A stretch of 64,000 nt of DNA, taken from the NCBI GenBank assembly GCA_963668615.2, contig CAXXCL010000003.1, forward strand, positions 558,001 through 622,000, written 5' to 3'. The position numbers were made by a program, and so were the translations under genes. Every line of letters begins with the position of its first letter. The first letter of the stretch is position 1. The notes under the pieces were generated by a model. It was not told where the DNA came from. It did not search any database and saw only the letters and a list, made by a program, of their open reading frames with translations. The DNA is from JAAYPI01 sp963668615 (lineage in GTDB: Bacteria > Bacteroidota > Bacteroidia > Bacteroidales > Paludibacteraceae). This document shows positions 1-8,367 of the stretch, piece by piece.

Positions 1-36
1 CTTGCACAGCGTCTTCCGAAACTCCCATTTACTCAT
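1..36 (-). CDS. 5' end of an unidentified gene, cut by the window edge
   Basis: An ATG on the minus strand at 36-34 opens a frame of 12 codons (MSKWEFRKTLCK) that runs off the left edge. A Bacteroidota -7 box reading TATATTTG on the minus strand lies at 57-50, so the leader would be only a few bases. The gene is divergent from mraZ. Twelve residues are too few to name a family; only the start codon and promoter are supported. Confidence 0.35.
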   Translation of the reverse strand, partial: MSKWEFRKTLCK

Positions 37-49
37 TAAAATAATCGTG

Positions 50-57
50 CAAATATA
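50..57 (-). promoter_or_regulatory. -7 box of the leftward gene
   Basis: The minus strand reads TATATTTG, matching the Bacteroidota consensus TAnnTTTG, about 14 bases upstream of the leftward ATG at 36. No convincing -33 element was identified. Confidence 0.45.
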
Positions 58-132
58 ACATTTTTTTATTTATCCCACGGATTACCAACCAAAAAGAAAA
101 AAAGTAAAAAAACCGTTAAAAAAGGCGAAAAA

Positions 133-140
133 TAAATTTG
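133..140 (+). promoter_or_regulatory. -7 box of the mraZ/dcw operon
   Basis: TAAATTTG matches TAnnTTTG. Initiation would fall near 147, giving an mraZ leader of about 80 bases that contains the repeats at 164-203. Gaps between the following genes are short, so this may be the main promoter of the whole division cluster. Confidence 0.5.
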
Positions 141-163
141 TTAATAACTTAGTGGAGAATTGT

Positions 164-203
164 GTCTAAAAAAGTTGTAAAATGTCGTAAAATGTTCTAT
201 TTT
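164..203 (+). promoter_or_regulatory. 10-bp tandem repeats, candidate MraZ operator
   Basis: Four units start with GT at an exact 10-base period: GTCTAAAAAA, GTTGTAAAAT, GTCGTAAAAT and GTTCTATTTT; the middle two differ at one base. They lie between the -7 box and the mraZ start. In other bacteria MraZ represses its own operon by binding short direct repeats with about one helical turn between them in this position, although with a TGGG-type core. That this different core is the Bacteroidota operator is inference. Confidence 0.45.
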
Positions 204-225
204 TACAATCGTAGAAATAATCATT

Positions 226-684
226 ATGACATCCCTAATAGGAAACATAGAAGCAAAGGTTGACAACAAAGGACGAGCATTCGTCCCGGCTCAATTGAGA
301 AGACAACTGCAAGACGAAAATAAATTCATCTTGAGAAAAGGGTTGTTCAATGATTGCCTTGTTTTGTATACCGAAGAAGTTTGGGAAAAGATTATAAGTG
401 TGTTACGCAGCAACTTAAGTCGATGGAACAGACGAGAAGAACAAATCTTCAGACAATTTGTTGCTGAAGCCGATCGTATCGAACTGGAAGAAAATGGACG
501 TATGTTAATACCAAAACGTTACATGGAATCTTTGAATATTAAAAAAGACATACGTTTTGTAGGATGTGATACCGTCATTGAAATTTGGCCCATTGATAAA
601 GTGGAAAAAACTTTCATTGAGTCGGATAATTTTGCTTCTGAAATCGAAAATCTGATGAAATTTTCGAAAGAAAAAGGAGAATGA
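226..684 (+). CDS. mraZ: Transcriptional regulator MraZ
   Basis: First gene of the dcw cluster. The 152-residue protein has two SpoVT-AbrB-type halves, roughly residues 8-50 and 83-125; the first contains VDNKGRAFVPAQLR and the second the matching ENGRMLIPKRYM. MraZ proteins form ring-shaped oligomers on DNA and repress the division and cell-wall operon, usually including their own gene. Length and position immediately before rsmH are typical. The 10-bp repeats at 164-203 are a plausible target. The short charged C-terminal tail after about residue 130 has no recognised role. Confidence 0.95.
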   Translation: MTSLIGNIEAKVDNKGRAFVPAQLRRQLQDENKFILRKGLFNDCLVLYTEEVWEKIISVLRSNLSRWNRREEQIFRQFVAEADRIELEENGRMLIPKRYMESLNIKKDIRFVGCDTVIEIWPIDKVEKTFIESDNFASEIENLMKFSKEKGE

Positions 685-765
685 ACAATTGCGAACAAAT
701 AAAAAAAACAAAAGATAAAAAAAATTTCGCAATTGCAAGAAAAGATAAAAATCAGCAATCACAAC

Positions 766-1674
766 ATGGATAATTACCATACACCTGTACTTCTAAAAGA
801 AAGCGTAGATGGATTAGATATCAATCCGTCAGGTATTTACGCCGACTTAACATTTGGTGGTGGTGGACATTCCCGAGAGATACTGGCCAAATTAGACAAA
901 AAAGGAAAATTATTTGGATTTGACCAAGATGCAGATGCTGCAAAAAATGCCATCGAAGACAACCGTTTCACATTTGTAAGGAGCAACTTCTGTTTTATAC
1001 AAAACTTCCTACATTATTATGGTATTGAGAAACTGGACGGAATATTAGCTGATTTAGGCGTTTCTTCTCATCATTTTGACGAGCCGGAACGGGGTTTTTC
1101 TTTTCGATTTGGGGGAATGCTCGACATGAGAATGAACCAAAATTCCCAATTAACAGCTAAGTACATCTTAAACGCCTATGATGAAGAAAAATTGTCGGAT
1201 GTGTTTTTTTATTATGGAGAATTACCTAATGCTCGTCGTATAGCACGTACAATAGTTGAACAAAGGAAAGCCAAAGAATTTGGTGACATTCAATCATTTA
1301 TAGAAATTTTACAACCATTGATAGGCAACGAGCATGAGAAAAAGGCTCTTGCTAAAATATTTCAAGCTCTTCGAATAGAAGTCAATAATGAAATGAGCTC
1401 TCTTAAGAAAATGTTATTGAGTACTTCAAAAGTATTGAGAGAAAATGGAAGGCTTTCCATCATTACCTATCACTCGTTGGAAGACCGGTTAGTTAAAAAC
1501 TATATGAAAACCGGAAATTTCGAGGGAAAAGTTGAAAAAGATTTTTTTGGCAATACCTGTCCTCCTTTCAAATTAGTAACAAACAAGATTACGACACCAA
1601 ATGAAGAGGAAGTTACAAAAAACCCTCGTTCAAGAAGTGCTAAATTAAGGGTGGCAAGTCGAACTTCTTTTTAA
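766..1674 (+). CDS. rsmH: 16S rRNA (cytosine(1402)-N(4))-methyltransferase RsmH
   Basis: Also called MraW. It transfers a methyl group from S-adenosylmethionine to N4 of C1402 in the 16S rRNA P-site region. The protein opens with the family signature YHTPVLLKE, followed by the SAM-binding stretch DLTFGGGGHS (residues 28-37), the ILADLGVSSHHFD segment and the late NPRSRSAKLR motif. The ATG at 766 was chosen because the signature begins three codons later; a TTG at 733 would add 11 residues with no family match. With this start the protein has 302 residues, the usual length. It sits between mraZ and ftsL, as in most bacteria. Confidence 0.95.
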   Translation: MDNYHTPVLLKESVDGLDINPSGIYADLTFGGGGHSREILAKLDKKGKLFGFDQDADAAKNAIEDNRFTFVRSNFCFIQNFLHYYGIEKLDGILADLGVSSHHFDEPERGFSFRFGGMLDMRMNQNSQLTAKYILNAYDEEKLSDVFFYYGELPNARRIARTIVEQRKAKEFGDIQSFIEILQPLIGNEHEKKALAKIFQALRIEVNNEMSSLKKMLLSTSKVLRENGRLSIITYHSLEDRLVKNYMKTGNFEGKVEKDFFGNTCPPFKLVTNKITTPNEEEVTKNPRSRSAKLRVASRTSF

Positions 1675-1684
1675 GCAAAGAATA

Positions 1685-2077
1685 ATGGAAAAGGAAAAGA
1701 AAATAAAGAAGATTGGTAAGAAAATTGCTGAAAGCGAAGAATTCAACGACTTAACAAATACCTCACTACGAGATATTTTTGATGGCAAAATATTTACTAA
1801 AAGTTATTTTTTAAAACAAATATGGCTGATATTCCTTGTTACGTGTTTGGTATTTCTATACATGGACAACCGCATGGAATGCGAAAGACAAGTGGCTGTG
1901 ATAAATGACCTAAATAAACAACTAATTGACGCAAAATACACCTCTATGGTTGTAGAATCGGATTTATTAAGCATAAGCAGACAATCTCAAATAGAAGAAC
2001 TCATTAAAGCTCAAGAGATAGAACTGGAAGAATTGCAATTTCCTCCCTATAAAGTAAAACTGGAACCTAAAAAATGA
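1685..2077 (+). CDS. ftsL: FtsL-like cell division protein
   Basis: A 130-residue bitopic protein with a cytoplasmic N-terminal tail of about 45 residues, one membrane segment (about 46-62, WLIFLVTCLVFLYM) and a periplasmic region with a predicted coiled coil. FtsL is poorly conserved in sequence; the call rests on this topology and its position between rsmH and ftsI. In the divisome FtsL works with FtsB and FtsQ to activate FtsW-FtsI. Its stop codon overlaps the ftsI start by four bases (ATGA), which suggests translational coupling. The cytoplasmic tail is rich in Lys and Glu. Confidence 0.8.
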   Translation: MEKEKKIKKIGKKIAESEEFNDLTNTSLRDIFDGKIFTKSYFLKQIWLIFLVTCLVFLYMDNRMECERQVAVINDLNKQLIDAKYTSMVVESDLLSISRQSQIEELIKAQEIELEELQFPPYKVKLEPKK

Positions 2078-4287
2078 AACTTGCGATATACATATGTCTA
2101 GTAGTAGCGGCAATAATGATTATAACATTGTTGGTTCTGCTTTTTATCCGCAAGAACCCTGTTAAAACAGAGATTATGTTACGCTTTGCCCTCGTGTACA
2201 TATGTATCGCGTTGGGTTTTGGTATAATAATCTGGAAAATTATTGATTTACAATATGTAGAAGGCAAGCAACTGCGAGCTCTTACAGAGAAGCAACAATC
2301 AAGCAACAAAATAATTAAGGCTAATAGAGGGAACATTCTTTCTGATGACGGAAGACTGATGGCAAGCTCTATACCAACCTACTACATTTATATGGACTTA
2401 GCTGCTGATGCGTTAGTTGCTTTACCCAAAGACACTCTTCGTAAAGAATTCAAATTGTTATCGGAAGCTCTTGCTAAGAAGTTTAATGATAAAACAGCAA
2501 AGGAATATGAGACTTCTATCTTAAATGCCTACAATAGTAAGAGTAGGAAAAGACGCGAATATTTATTATTTCCAACGCCTATATCGTATACTGATTTAAC
2601 CGAAGTAAAAACATTTCCCATCATAAAAAAGGGGAGATATGGTGGCGGATTTTATACAAAAAAAAGAATCACAAGAATCAAGCCTTTTGGCTCATTGGCA
2701 TCTCGAACCATCGGAGACATTTACGGAGAAGAAGATAAAGGTGGAAGAAACGGTCTGGAAAAAGGATATAATGATATTCTACGAGGTGTAGATGGCGTTT
2801 ATTATCGTCGAAAGATGGCAGGCAAATATGTGGATATCATAGAATGTGAAGCTAAAGACGGTTTAGACGTTGTTAGTACCATCAATATCGATTTACAAGA
2901 TATTGTAGATAAAGAACTACGGAACGAACTAATAAAAATTGGAGCAAAATGCGGAACAGCTATACTCATGGAAGTAAAAACCGGAGAAATAAAAGCCATC
3001 AGTAATTTCACACAAAAAGAAGAAGGTATTTACACCGAATCTACCAATATTGCTGTGGCAGATGAAGTAGAACCCGGTTCTACTTTTAAGACACTATCCT
3101 TAATGGTAGCTCTAGAAGACGGCGTTATAGATACAACAGACCACGTCGATGTGGGAGGAGGTATCAAAGCTTTCGGAAACAGACAAATGAAGGACTGGAC
3201 TGTCGGCAAACAACACGGATTAGGGGTAATAAGTGTGCCTACGGCATTGGCAATGTCTTCAAATGTTGGAATATCCGCTCTTATTTACAACCATTATGGT
3301 CATAATCCTCAACAATTCATTGATGGCATAAAGAAAACTAAGATTGATGCTCCCATTTCATTAGAAATACCCGGACACGGCAAAGTGAAAATTAAAACTC
3401 CGGGAGCTGCTGATTGGTATAATACGACTTTGCCTTGGATGTCTATCGGATATGAAGTGCAACTTCCCCCAATTTTTACGTTAATGTATTACAATGCATT
3501 CGCCAACAACGGAAAAATGCTTAAGCCTCTGTTTACTAAACAAATACAAAACAATGGATTTATAGTAAAAAAGACAGAACCTGTGGTTATCAACGAAAAA
3601 ATATGTTCCGACGCAACCTTGGGAAAGATACACAGTATGCTAGAAGGTGTTGTCACTAAAGGAACTGCCAAAGTAGTAAAATCAAAATTATTTTCTATAG
3701 CAGGCAAGACAGGAACAGCCCAAATAGCAGTGGATGGTAAATACCGTGATGCACAAGGAAGGACACATCATCAAATTTCTTTCTGTGGTTATTTCCCAGC
3801 GAACGCACCTATTTATTCTTGTATAGTTTACATAAAAGATCCTGCAATGCCAGCTTCAGCAGGAGGTATGTGCGGTATGATTTTTAAAAACATTGCAGAA
3901 AAAGCTTATACCATAAAAATAGGTAATATGCCCGATTGGGCAAAAGATACCGTGACAACACTCTCTCCATATGTTCAAAAAACCTATGTGCCTGACACAA
4001 AAAAAGTACTTTCAATGCTTAACATTCCGTATCAGACACAAGGTAATCCAAAATGGGGTATATGTAGCATGAATCCGACAAGTTCTCATTTGCAAATTCA
4101 ACCTATTGAAATAAATGAGGGGATTGTACCAAGTACCATTGGGATGACGGCAAAAGATGCTGTTTATTTGCTTGAAAATATGGGATTAAGGGTATCTATA
4201 TCAGGCTGTGGAAAGGTAATTTATCAATCAATTACAGAAGGAACACATGTGCAAAAAGGCATGCATATACTCTTAACTTTAAATTAA
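2074..4287 (+). CDS. ftsI: Division transpeptidase FtsI (PBP3 type) with C-terminal PASTA domain
   Basis: Class B penicillin-binding protein that cross-links septal peptidoglycan in the periplasm. Visible parts in order: membrane segments at about 1-25 and 36-57, a PBP dimerisation region, and the transpeptidase domain with all three active-site motifs: STFK (336-339, nucleophile Ser336), SSN (395-397) and KTGTAQ (545-550). One PASTA domain occupies about 675-737. FtsI normally has one membrane segment; the first hydrophobic stretch is extra. An alternative ATG at 2176 (residue 35) would give the usual single-anchor form, but the ATGA overlap with ftsL favours 2074. It lies directly before murE. 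Confidence 0.95.
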   Translation: MKLAIYICLVVAAIMIITLLVLLFIRKNPVKTEIMLRFALVYICIALGFGIIIWKIIDLQYVEGKQLRALTEKQQSSNKIIKANRGNILSDDGRLMASSIPTYYIYMDLAADALVALPKDTLRKEFKLLSEALAKKFNDKTAKEYETSILNAYNSKSRKRREYLLFPTPISYTDLTEVKTFPIIKKGRYGGGFYTKKRITRIKPFGSLASRTIGDIYGEEDKGGRNGLEKGYNDILRGVDGVYYRRKMAGKYVDIIECEAKDGLDVVSTINIDLQDIVDKELRNELIKIGAKCGTAILMEVKTGEIKAISNFTQKEEGIYTESTNIAVADEVEPGSTFKTLSLMVALEDGVIDTTDHVDVGGGIKAFGNRQMKDWTVGKQHGLGVISVPTALAMSSNVGISALIYNHYGHNPQQFIDGIKKTKIDAPISLEIPGHGKVKIKTPGAADWYNTTLPWMSIGYEVQLPPIFTLMYYNAFANNGKMLKPLFTKQIQNNGFIVKKTEPVVINEKICSDATLGKIHSMLEGVVTKGTAKVVKSKLFSIAGKTGTAQIAVDGKYRDAQGRTHHQISFCGYFPANAPIYSCIVYIKDPAMPASAGGMCGMIFKNIAEKAYTIKIGNMPDWAKDTVTTLSPYVQKTYVPDTKKVLSMLNIPYQTQGNPKWGICSMNPTSSHLQIQPIEINEGIVPSTIGMTAKDAVYLLENMGLRVSISGCGKVIYQSITEGTHVQKGMHILLTLN

Positions 4288-4293
4288 TCAATT

Positions 4294-5766
4294 ATGAAAC
4301 AACTAATAGATTTATTAAAAGCAACCTCGGTTATTCAAATTGTCAATGAAAAGGCTGTTAGTATTACCGGAATAAGTTTTGACTCAAGAAAGACAGAACA
4401 AGGTCACCTTTTTGTTGCGACAAGGGGAACACTAACCGATGGTCATGATTACATCAGTGCGGCAATAGAAAAGGGAGCAAAAGCCATAATTTGCGAAACA
4501 CTGCCTTTAGAACAAAACAAAAATATTTGCTATGTACAAGTTACTGATAGTTCTGAAGAATTAGGCAAAATAGCTTCTTTATGGTATGGAAATCCTTCTG
4601 ACAAAATAATTCTTGTCGGAGTAACCGGCACAAACGGAAAAACAACTATTGCCTCCCTGCTTTATCAAATGTTTAGAAAACTTGGATATAAGGCAGGACT
4701 TATTTCCACCGTTTGCAATTATATTGAAGATAAAGAATTTCCTGCTACACATACAACTCCGGATGCTTTATCATTGCAATTTCTTATTAGCGAAATGGTC
4801 AGTGCAAATTGCGAATATGTATTTATGGAAGTAAGTTCTCATTCGATTGATCAAAAAAGAATAGCAGGTCTCAACTTCAACGGAGGAATTTTTACGAACC
4901 TAACTAGAGACCACATTGATTACCACAAAACATTTGAGGCTTATCTAAAAGCTAAAAAAACTTTCTTCGACAACTTACCTGAAACCGCATTTGCATTAAC
5001 AAACTTAGATGATAAAAACGGGTTGGTAATGCTACAAAATACGAAGGCAAGAAAATACAACTACTCAACACAATCTCTTGCTGATTTCAAAGGCAAAATT
5101 ATCGAGAACAGCTTTGAAGGAATGCTTCTGGAAATGAATAACAAAGAAGTTTCTGTAGAATTTATCGGAAAATTTAATGCTTCCAATCTTTTGGCTGTCT
5201 TTGGAGCAACTGTTCTTTTAGGTATTTCAGAAGAAGATGCTTTGGTTGCATTAAGTACATTGAAACCGGTTTCAGGACGTTTCGAAACGCTACAATCTCC
5301 TACCGGGTTTACTGCCATAGTTGATTATGCACATACACCTGATGCTCTCAATAACGTAATAGAAACTATCAATTTTATTCGTTTCGAAAACGCCAACACC
5401 GAATCCGGAAATCTCATTACAGTTACAGGTTGCGGTGGCAACAGAGATAAAGGGAAAAGACCTATGATGGCAAGAGAAGCCGTAAATGGAAGCAACAAAA
5501 CCATTTTGACATCGGACAACCCGCGTAATGAAAAACCGGAGGATATTTTAAACGACATGTTAACCGGATTAACCGACAAACAAAAGAAAGAAACACTCGT
5601 TATAGAGAATCGCTACCAAGCTATTAAGACAGCTTGTCTATTGGCAAAAAAAGGCGATGTCGTACTTGTAGCAGGAAAAGGACATGAAAACTATCAAGAA
5701 ATTGCCGGTGTCAAGCACCATTTTGATGATAAAGAAGTATTAACAGAAATTTTTTCACAACTATAA
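4294..5766 (+). CDS. murE: UDP-N-acetylmuramoyl-tripeptide synthetase MurE
   Basis: ATP-dependent cytoplasmic ligase that adds the third amino acid to UDP-MurNAc-L-Ala-D-Glu. The 490-residue protein has the Mur-ligase P-loop TGTNGKTT (111-118), the central-domain segment TNLTRDHIDYH and a C-terminal DNPR motif (408-411). In this family DNPR is the signature of enzymes using meso-diaminopimelate rather than lysine, so an A1-gamma type peptidoglycan is expected. Six bases separate it from ftsI and ten from mraY. No murF follows, so that ligase must be encoded elsewhere. Confidence 0.96.
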   Translation: MKQLIDLLKATSVIQIVNEKAVSITGISFDSRKTEQGHLFVATRGTLTDGHDYISAAIEKGAKAIICETLPLEQNKNICYVQVTDSSEELGKIASLWYGNPSDKIILVGVTGTNGKTTIASLLYQMFRKLGYKAGLISTVCNYIEDKEFPATHTTPDALSLQFLISEMVSANCEYVFMEVSSHSIDQKRIAGLNFNGGIFTNLTRDHIDYHKTFEAYLKAKKTFFDNLPETAFALTNLDDKNGLVMLQNTKARKYNYSTQSLADFKGKIIENSFEGMLLEMNNKEVSVEFIGKFNASNLLAVFGATVLLGISEEDALVALSTLKPVSGRFETLQSPTGFTAIVDYAHTPDALNNVIETINFIRFENANTESGNLITVTGCGGNRDKGKRPMMAREAVNGSNKTILTSDNPRNEKPEDILNDMLTGLTDKQKKETLVIENRYQAIKTACLLAKKGDVVLVAGKGHENYQEIAGVKHHFDDKEVLTEIFSQL

Positions 5767-5776
5767 AAAGCAAAAT

Positions 5777-7003
5777 ATGTTCTACTACTTATTCCGATTC
5801 TTAGAAGCACAATTTGCCTTACCGGGAGCAAGATTATTTAATTACATTTCGTTCCGGTCAGCCTTGGCTCTCATCACATCATTGTTTATATCAATGATTA
5901 TAGGTAAAAGTATCATTCGTTTACTGCAAAAAAAACAGATTGGAGAATCAATTCGTGACTTGGGATTGGAAGGACAAATGAGCAAAAAAGGAACTCCTAC
6001 CATGGGAGGAATTATCATTATCATCGCCATTATTGTTCCTTGTTTGCTTTTTGGTCGTTTGCGTAATATCTATCTTTTATTGATGCTCGCGACAACTGCT
6101 TGGCTTGGAATCATCGGATTCTTAGATGATTATATTAAGGTTTTTCGTAAACATAAAGAAGGATTAAACGGCAGGTTCAAAATTGTGGGACAAGTAGGTT
6201 TAGGTTTGTTAGTCGGATTGACATTATACCTTAGTCCGGAAGCTGTTATAGTAGAAAATGTAAAATCTGTACAAGCTCAAAATATAGAAACTACAGTTAT
6301 AGAAAAAGAAGCTAGTGCCATCAAATCGACAAAAACAACCATTCCTTTTTTTAAAGAAAGTAATTTCGATTACGCCGACTTCGTTCCTTTCTTAAAAGAA
6401 AATGTTCAGACATGGGCATGGATTTTATTCCTTTTAATAACAATTTTCATTGTTACAGCAGTTTCTAACGCTGTCAATCTGACTGATGGACTAGATGGTC
6501 TGGCAGCCGGCACATCAAGTATAGTTGGAGTCACACTTGGAATATTGGCCTATGTATCCAGCAATATAGGATTTGCAGGATATCTGGATATTATGTTCAT
6601 ACCCGGAAGTGAAGAGTTAGTGGTTTTTGCCAGTGCTTTCATCGGAGCTATGGTCGGATTCTTATGGTACAATTCTTACCCTGCACAAGTATTTATGGGA
6701 GATACAGGCAGCTTAACTATTGGTGGAATTATTGCTGTATTTGCCATTATTATACACAAGGAGTTTCTTATTCCTATCCTTTGCGGACTATTTTTAGTAG
6801 AAAGTTTATCCGTCATTATGCAAGTCTCTTGGTTTAAATATACGAAAAAGAAATATGGAGAAGGTCGACGTATTTTTCTTATGGCTCCCCTACACCATCA
6901 TTTTCAAAAAAAAGGAGTACCTGAACCGAAAATTGTTGCAAGATTCTGGATTATTGGCATTGCACTAGCAATTTTTACTGTTATAACGTTGAAAATTAGA
7001 TAA
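5777..7003 (+). CDS. mraY: Phospho-N-acetylmuramoyl-pentapeptide-transferase MraY
   Basis: Integral membrane enzyme that transfers phospho-MurNAc-pentapeptide to undecaprenyl phosphate, forming lipid I. Motifs include the aspartate pair in FLDDY (115-119), NLTDGLDG (234-241) and the late PLHHHFQKKG. At 408 residues it is longer than the roughly 360 of E. coli; the extra residues form a polar loop at about 155-210 between membrane segments. Longer MraY proteins are usual in this phylum. It lies between murE and murD, with five bases to murD. Confidence 0.96.
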   Translation: MFYYLFRFLEAQFALPGARLFNYISFRSALALITSLFISMIIGKSIIRLLQKKQIGESIRDLGLEGQMSKKGTPTMGGIIIIIAIIVPCLLFGRLRNIYLLLMLATTAWLGIIGFLDDYIKVFRKHKEGLNGRFKIVGQVGLGLLVGLTLYLSPEAVIVENVKSVQAQNIETTVIEKEASAIKSTKTTIPFFKESNFDYADFVPFLKENVQTWAWILFLLITIFIVTAVSNAVNLTDGLDGLAAGTSSIVGVTLGILAYVSSNIGFAGYLDIMFIPGSEELVVFASAFIGAMVGFLWYNSYPAQVFMGDTGSLTIGGIIAVFAIIIHKEFLIPILCGLFLVESLSVIMQVSWFKYTKKKYGEGRRIFLMAPLHHHFQKKGVPEPKIVARFWIIGIALAIFTVITLKIR

Positions 7004-7008
7004 TTGTC

Positions 7009-8343
7009 ATGAAAAAGATTGTCATACTTGGAGGAGGAGAAAGCGGTGCAGGATCAGCCGTTCTGGCAAAAAAAGAGGGCTTCGATGTTTTTCTTTCCGA
7101 TTCTTCAAAAATAAAACCCATTTACAAAGATTTGCTGAATAAATACAGCATCAAATGGGAAGAAGAAAAGCACACCGAAGAAGTAATTTTAAGTGCAAGC
7201 GAAGTAATAAAAAGTCCGGGAATACCGGATAAAGCTCCAATCATAAAGAAAATAAAGGAAAAACAAATCCCTATTATTTCTGAAATAGAGTTTGCCGGAA
7301 GATACAACAAAGCCAAAACAATCTGTATTACAGGAAGTAATGGAAAAACAACTACGACCATGCTAACTTATCATATTTTGAAGAGTGCAGGTCTGAACGT
7401 AGGTTTAGCAGGTAATGTGGGTAAAAGTTTTGCTTTACAAGTAGCGGAAAATGATTTTGACTATTACGTCATAGAATTAAGTAGTTTTCAGTTGGATAAT
7501 ATGTATTCGTTTAAAGCAGATGTAGCCGTTTTGTTAAATATTACTCCCGACCATTTGGACAGATACAACTACTCTTTTCAAAATTACATTGACGCTAAAA
7601 TGCGAATTGTACAAAATCAAACGGAACAGGACGTCTTTATTTACTGGAATGACGATCCAAACATTGCTAAAGAATTAACCAAACGAAATATAATCTCTAA
7701 AAAATATCCTTTTTCCATGAAAAAAAATACACACAGCAAGGCATTTACTGAAAATAACGAACTTAAAATCAACACAGAAGATACCGATATGAACATCAAC
7801 TTAGACATCCTATCCATTAAAGGAACACACAATGTGTACAACTCAATGGCAGCAGCACTTTCTGCTAGTGTTATGAATATCAAAAAAGAAGATATTCGTC
7901 ATTCTTTATCGGATTTTGAAGGCGTAGAACATCGTCTAGAGGCAGTAGCAAAAGTAAGAAACATCCTTTTTATAAATGATTCAAAAGCTACTAACGTAAA
8001 TTCTTGTTGGTATGCACTAGAAAGTATGAAAACCCCTGTTATACTTATTCTAGGAGGAACAGACAAGGGAAATGACTACAACGAAATCAAGCATTTAGTA
8101 GAAGAAAAAGTTCACACACTGATATTCTTAGGAATTGACAACAAAAAATTGCAAGATTTCTTCGGTAATATGGGCAAAAAAATCATTTCGACAGAATCAA
8201 TGGAAGATGCTGTAAAATCAGCTTATTTATCGGCAAACAAGGGTGATACCGTTTTACTTTCTCCTTGCTGTGCCAGTTTCGACCTATTTAAAAACTACGA
8301 AGACAGAGGAGCAAAATTCAAAGAATGTGTAAAGAATTTGTAA
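7009..8343 (+). CDS. murD: UDP-N-acetylmuramoylalanine--D-glutamate ligase MurD
   Basis: Cytoplasmic ATP-dependent ligase that adds D-glutamate to UDP-MurNAc-L-Ala. The 444-residue protein shows an N-terminal UDP-binding Rossmann segment (VILGGGESG, about 4-12), the ATP P-loop GSNGKTTTT (109-117), the central LNITPDHLDRY segment and the C-terminal NDSKATN motif typical of MurD. Length is normal. It follows mraY and precedes ftsW, the standard dcw order. Confidence 0.95.
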   Translation: MKKIVILGGGESGAGSAVLAKKEGFDVFLSDSSKIKPIYKDLLNKYSIKWEEEKHTEEVILSASEVIKSPGIPDKAPIIKKIKEKQIPIISEIEFAGRYNKAKTICITGSNGKTTTTMLTYHILKSAGLNVGLAGNVGKSFALQVAENDFDYYVIELSSFQLDNMYSFKADVAVLLNITPDHLDRYNYSFQNYIDAKMRIVQNQTEQDVFIYWNDDPNIAKELTKRNIISKKYPFSMKKNTHSKAFTENNELKINTEDTDMNINLDILSIKGTHNVYNSMAAALSASVMNIKKEDIRHSLSDFEGVEHRLEAVAKVRNILFINDSKATNVNSCWYALESMKTPVILILGGTDKGNDYNEIKHLVEEKVHTLIFLGIDNKKLQDFFGNMGKKIISTESMEDAVKSAYLSANKGDTVLLSPCCASFDLFKNYEDRGAKFKECVKNL

Positions 8344-8367
8344 TTGAAGGTTTATAACAAGTAAAAC

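Noticed and set aside
733..765. TTG start 11 codons upstream of the rsmH ATG
   Set aside because: The added residues do not match the family, and the signature begins right after the ATG at 766.
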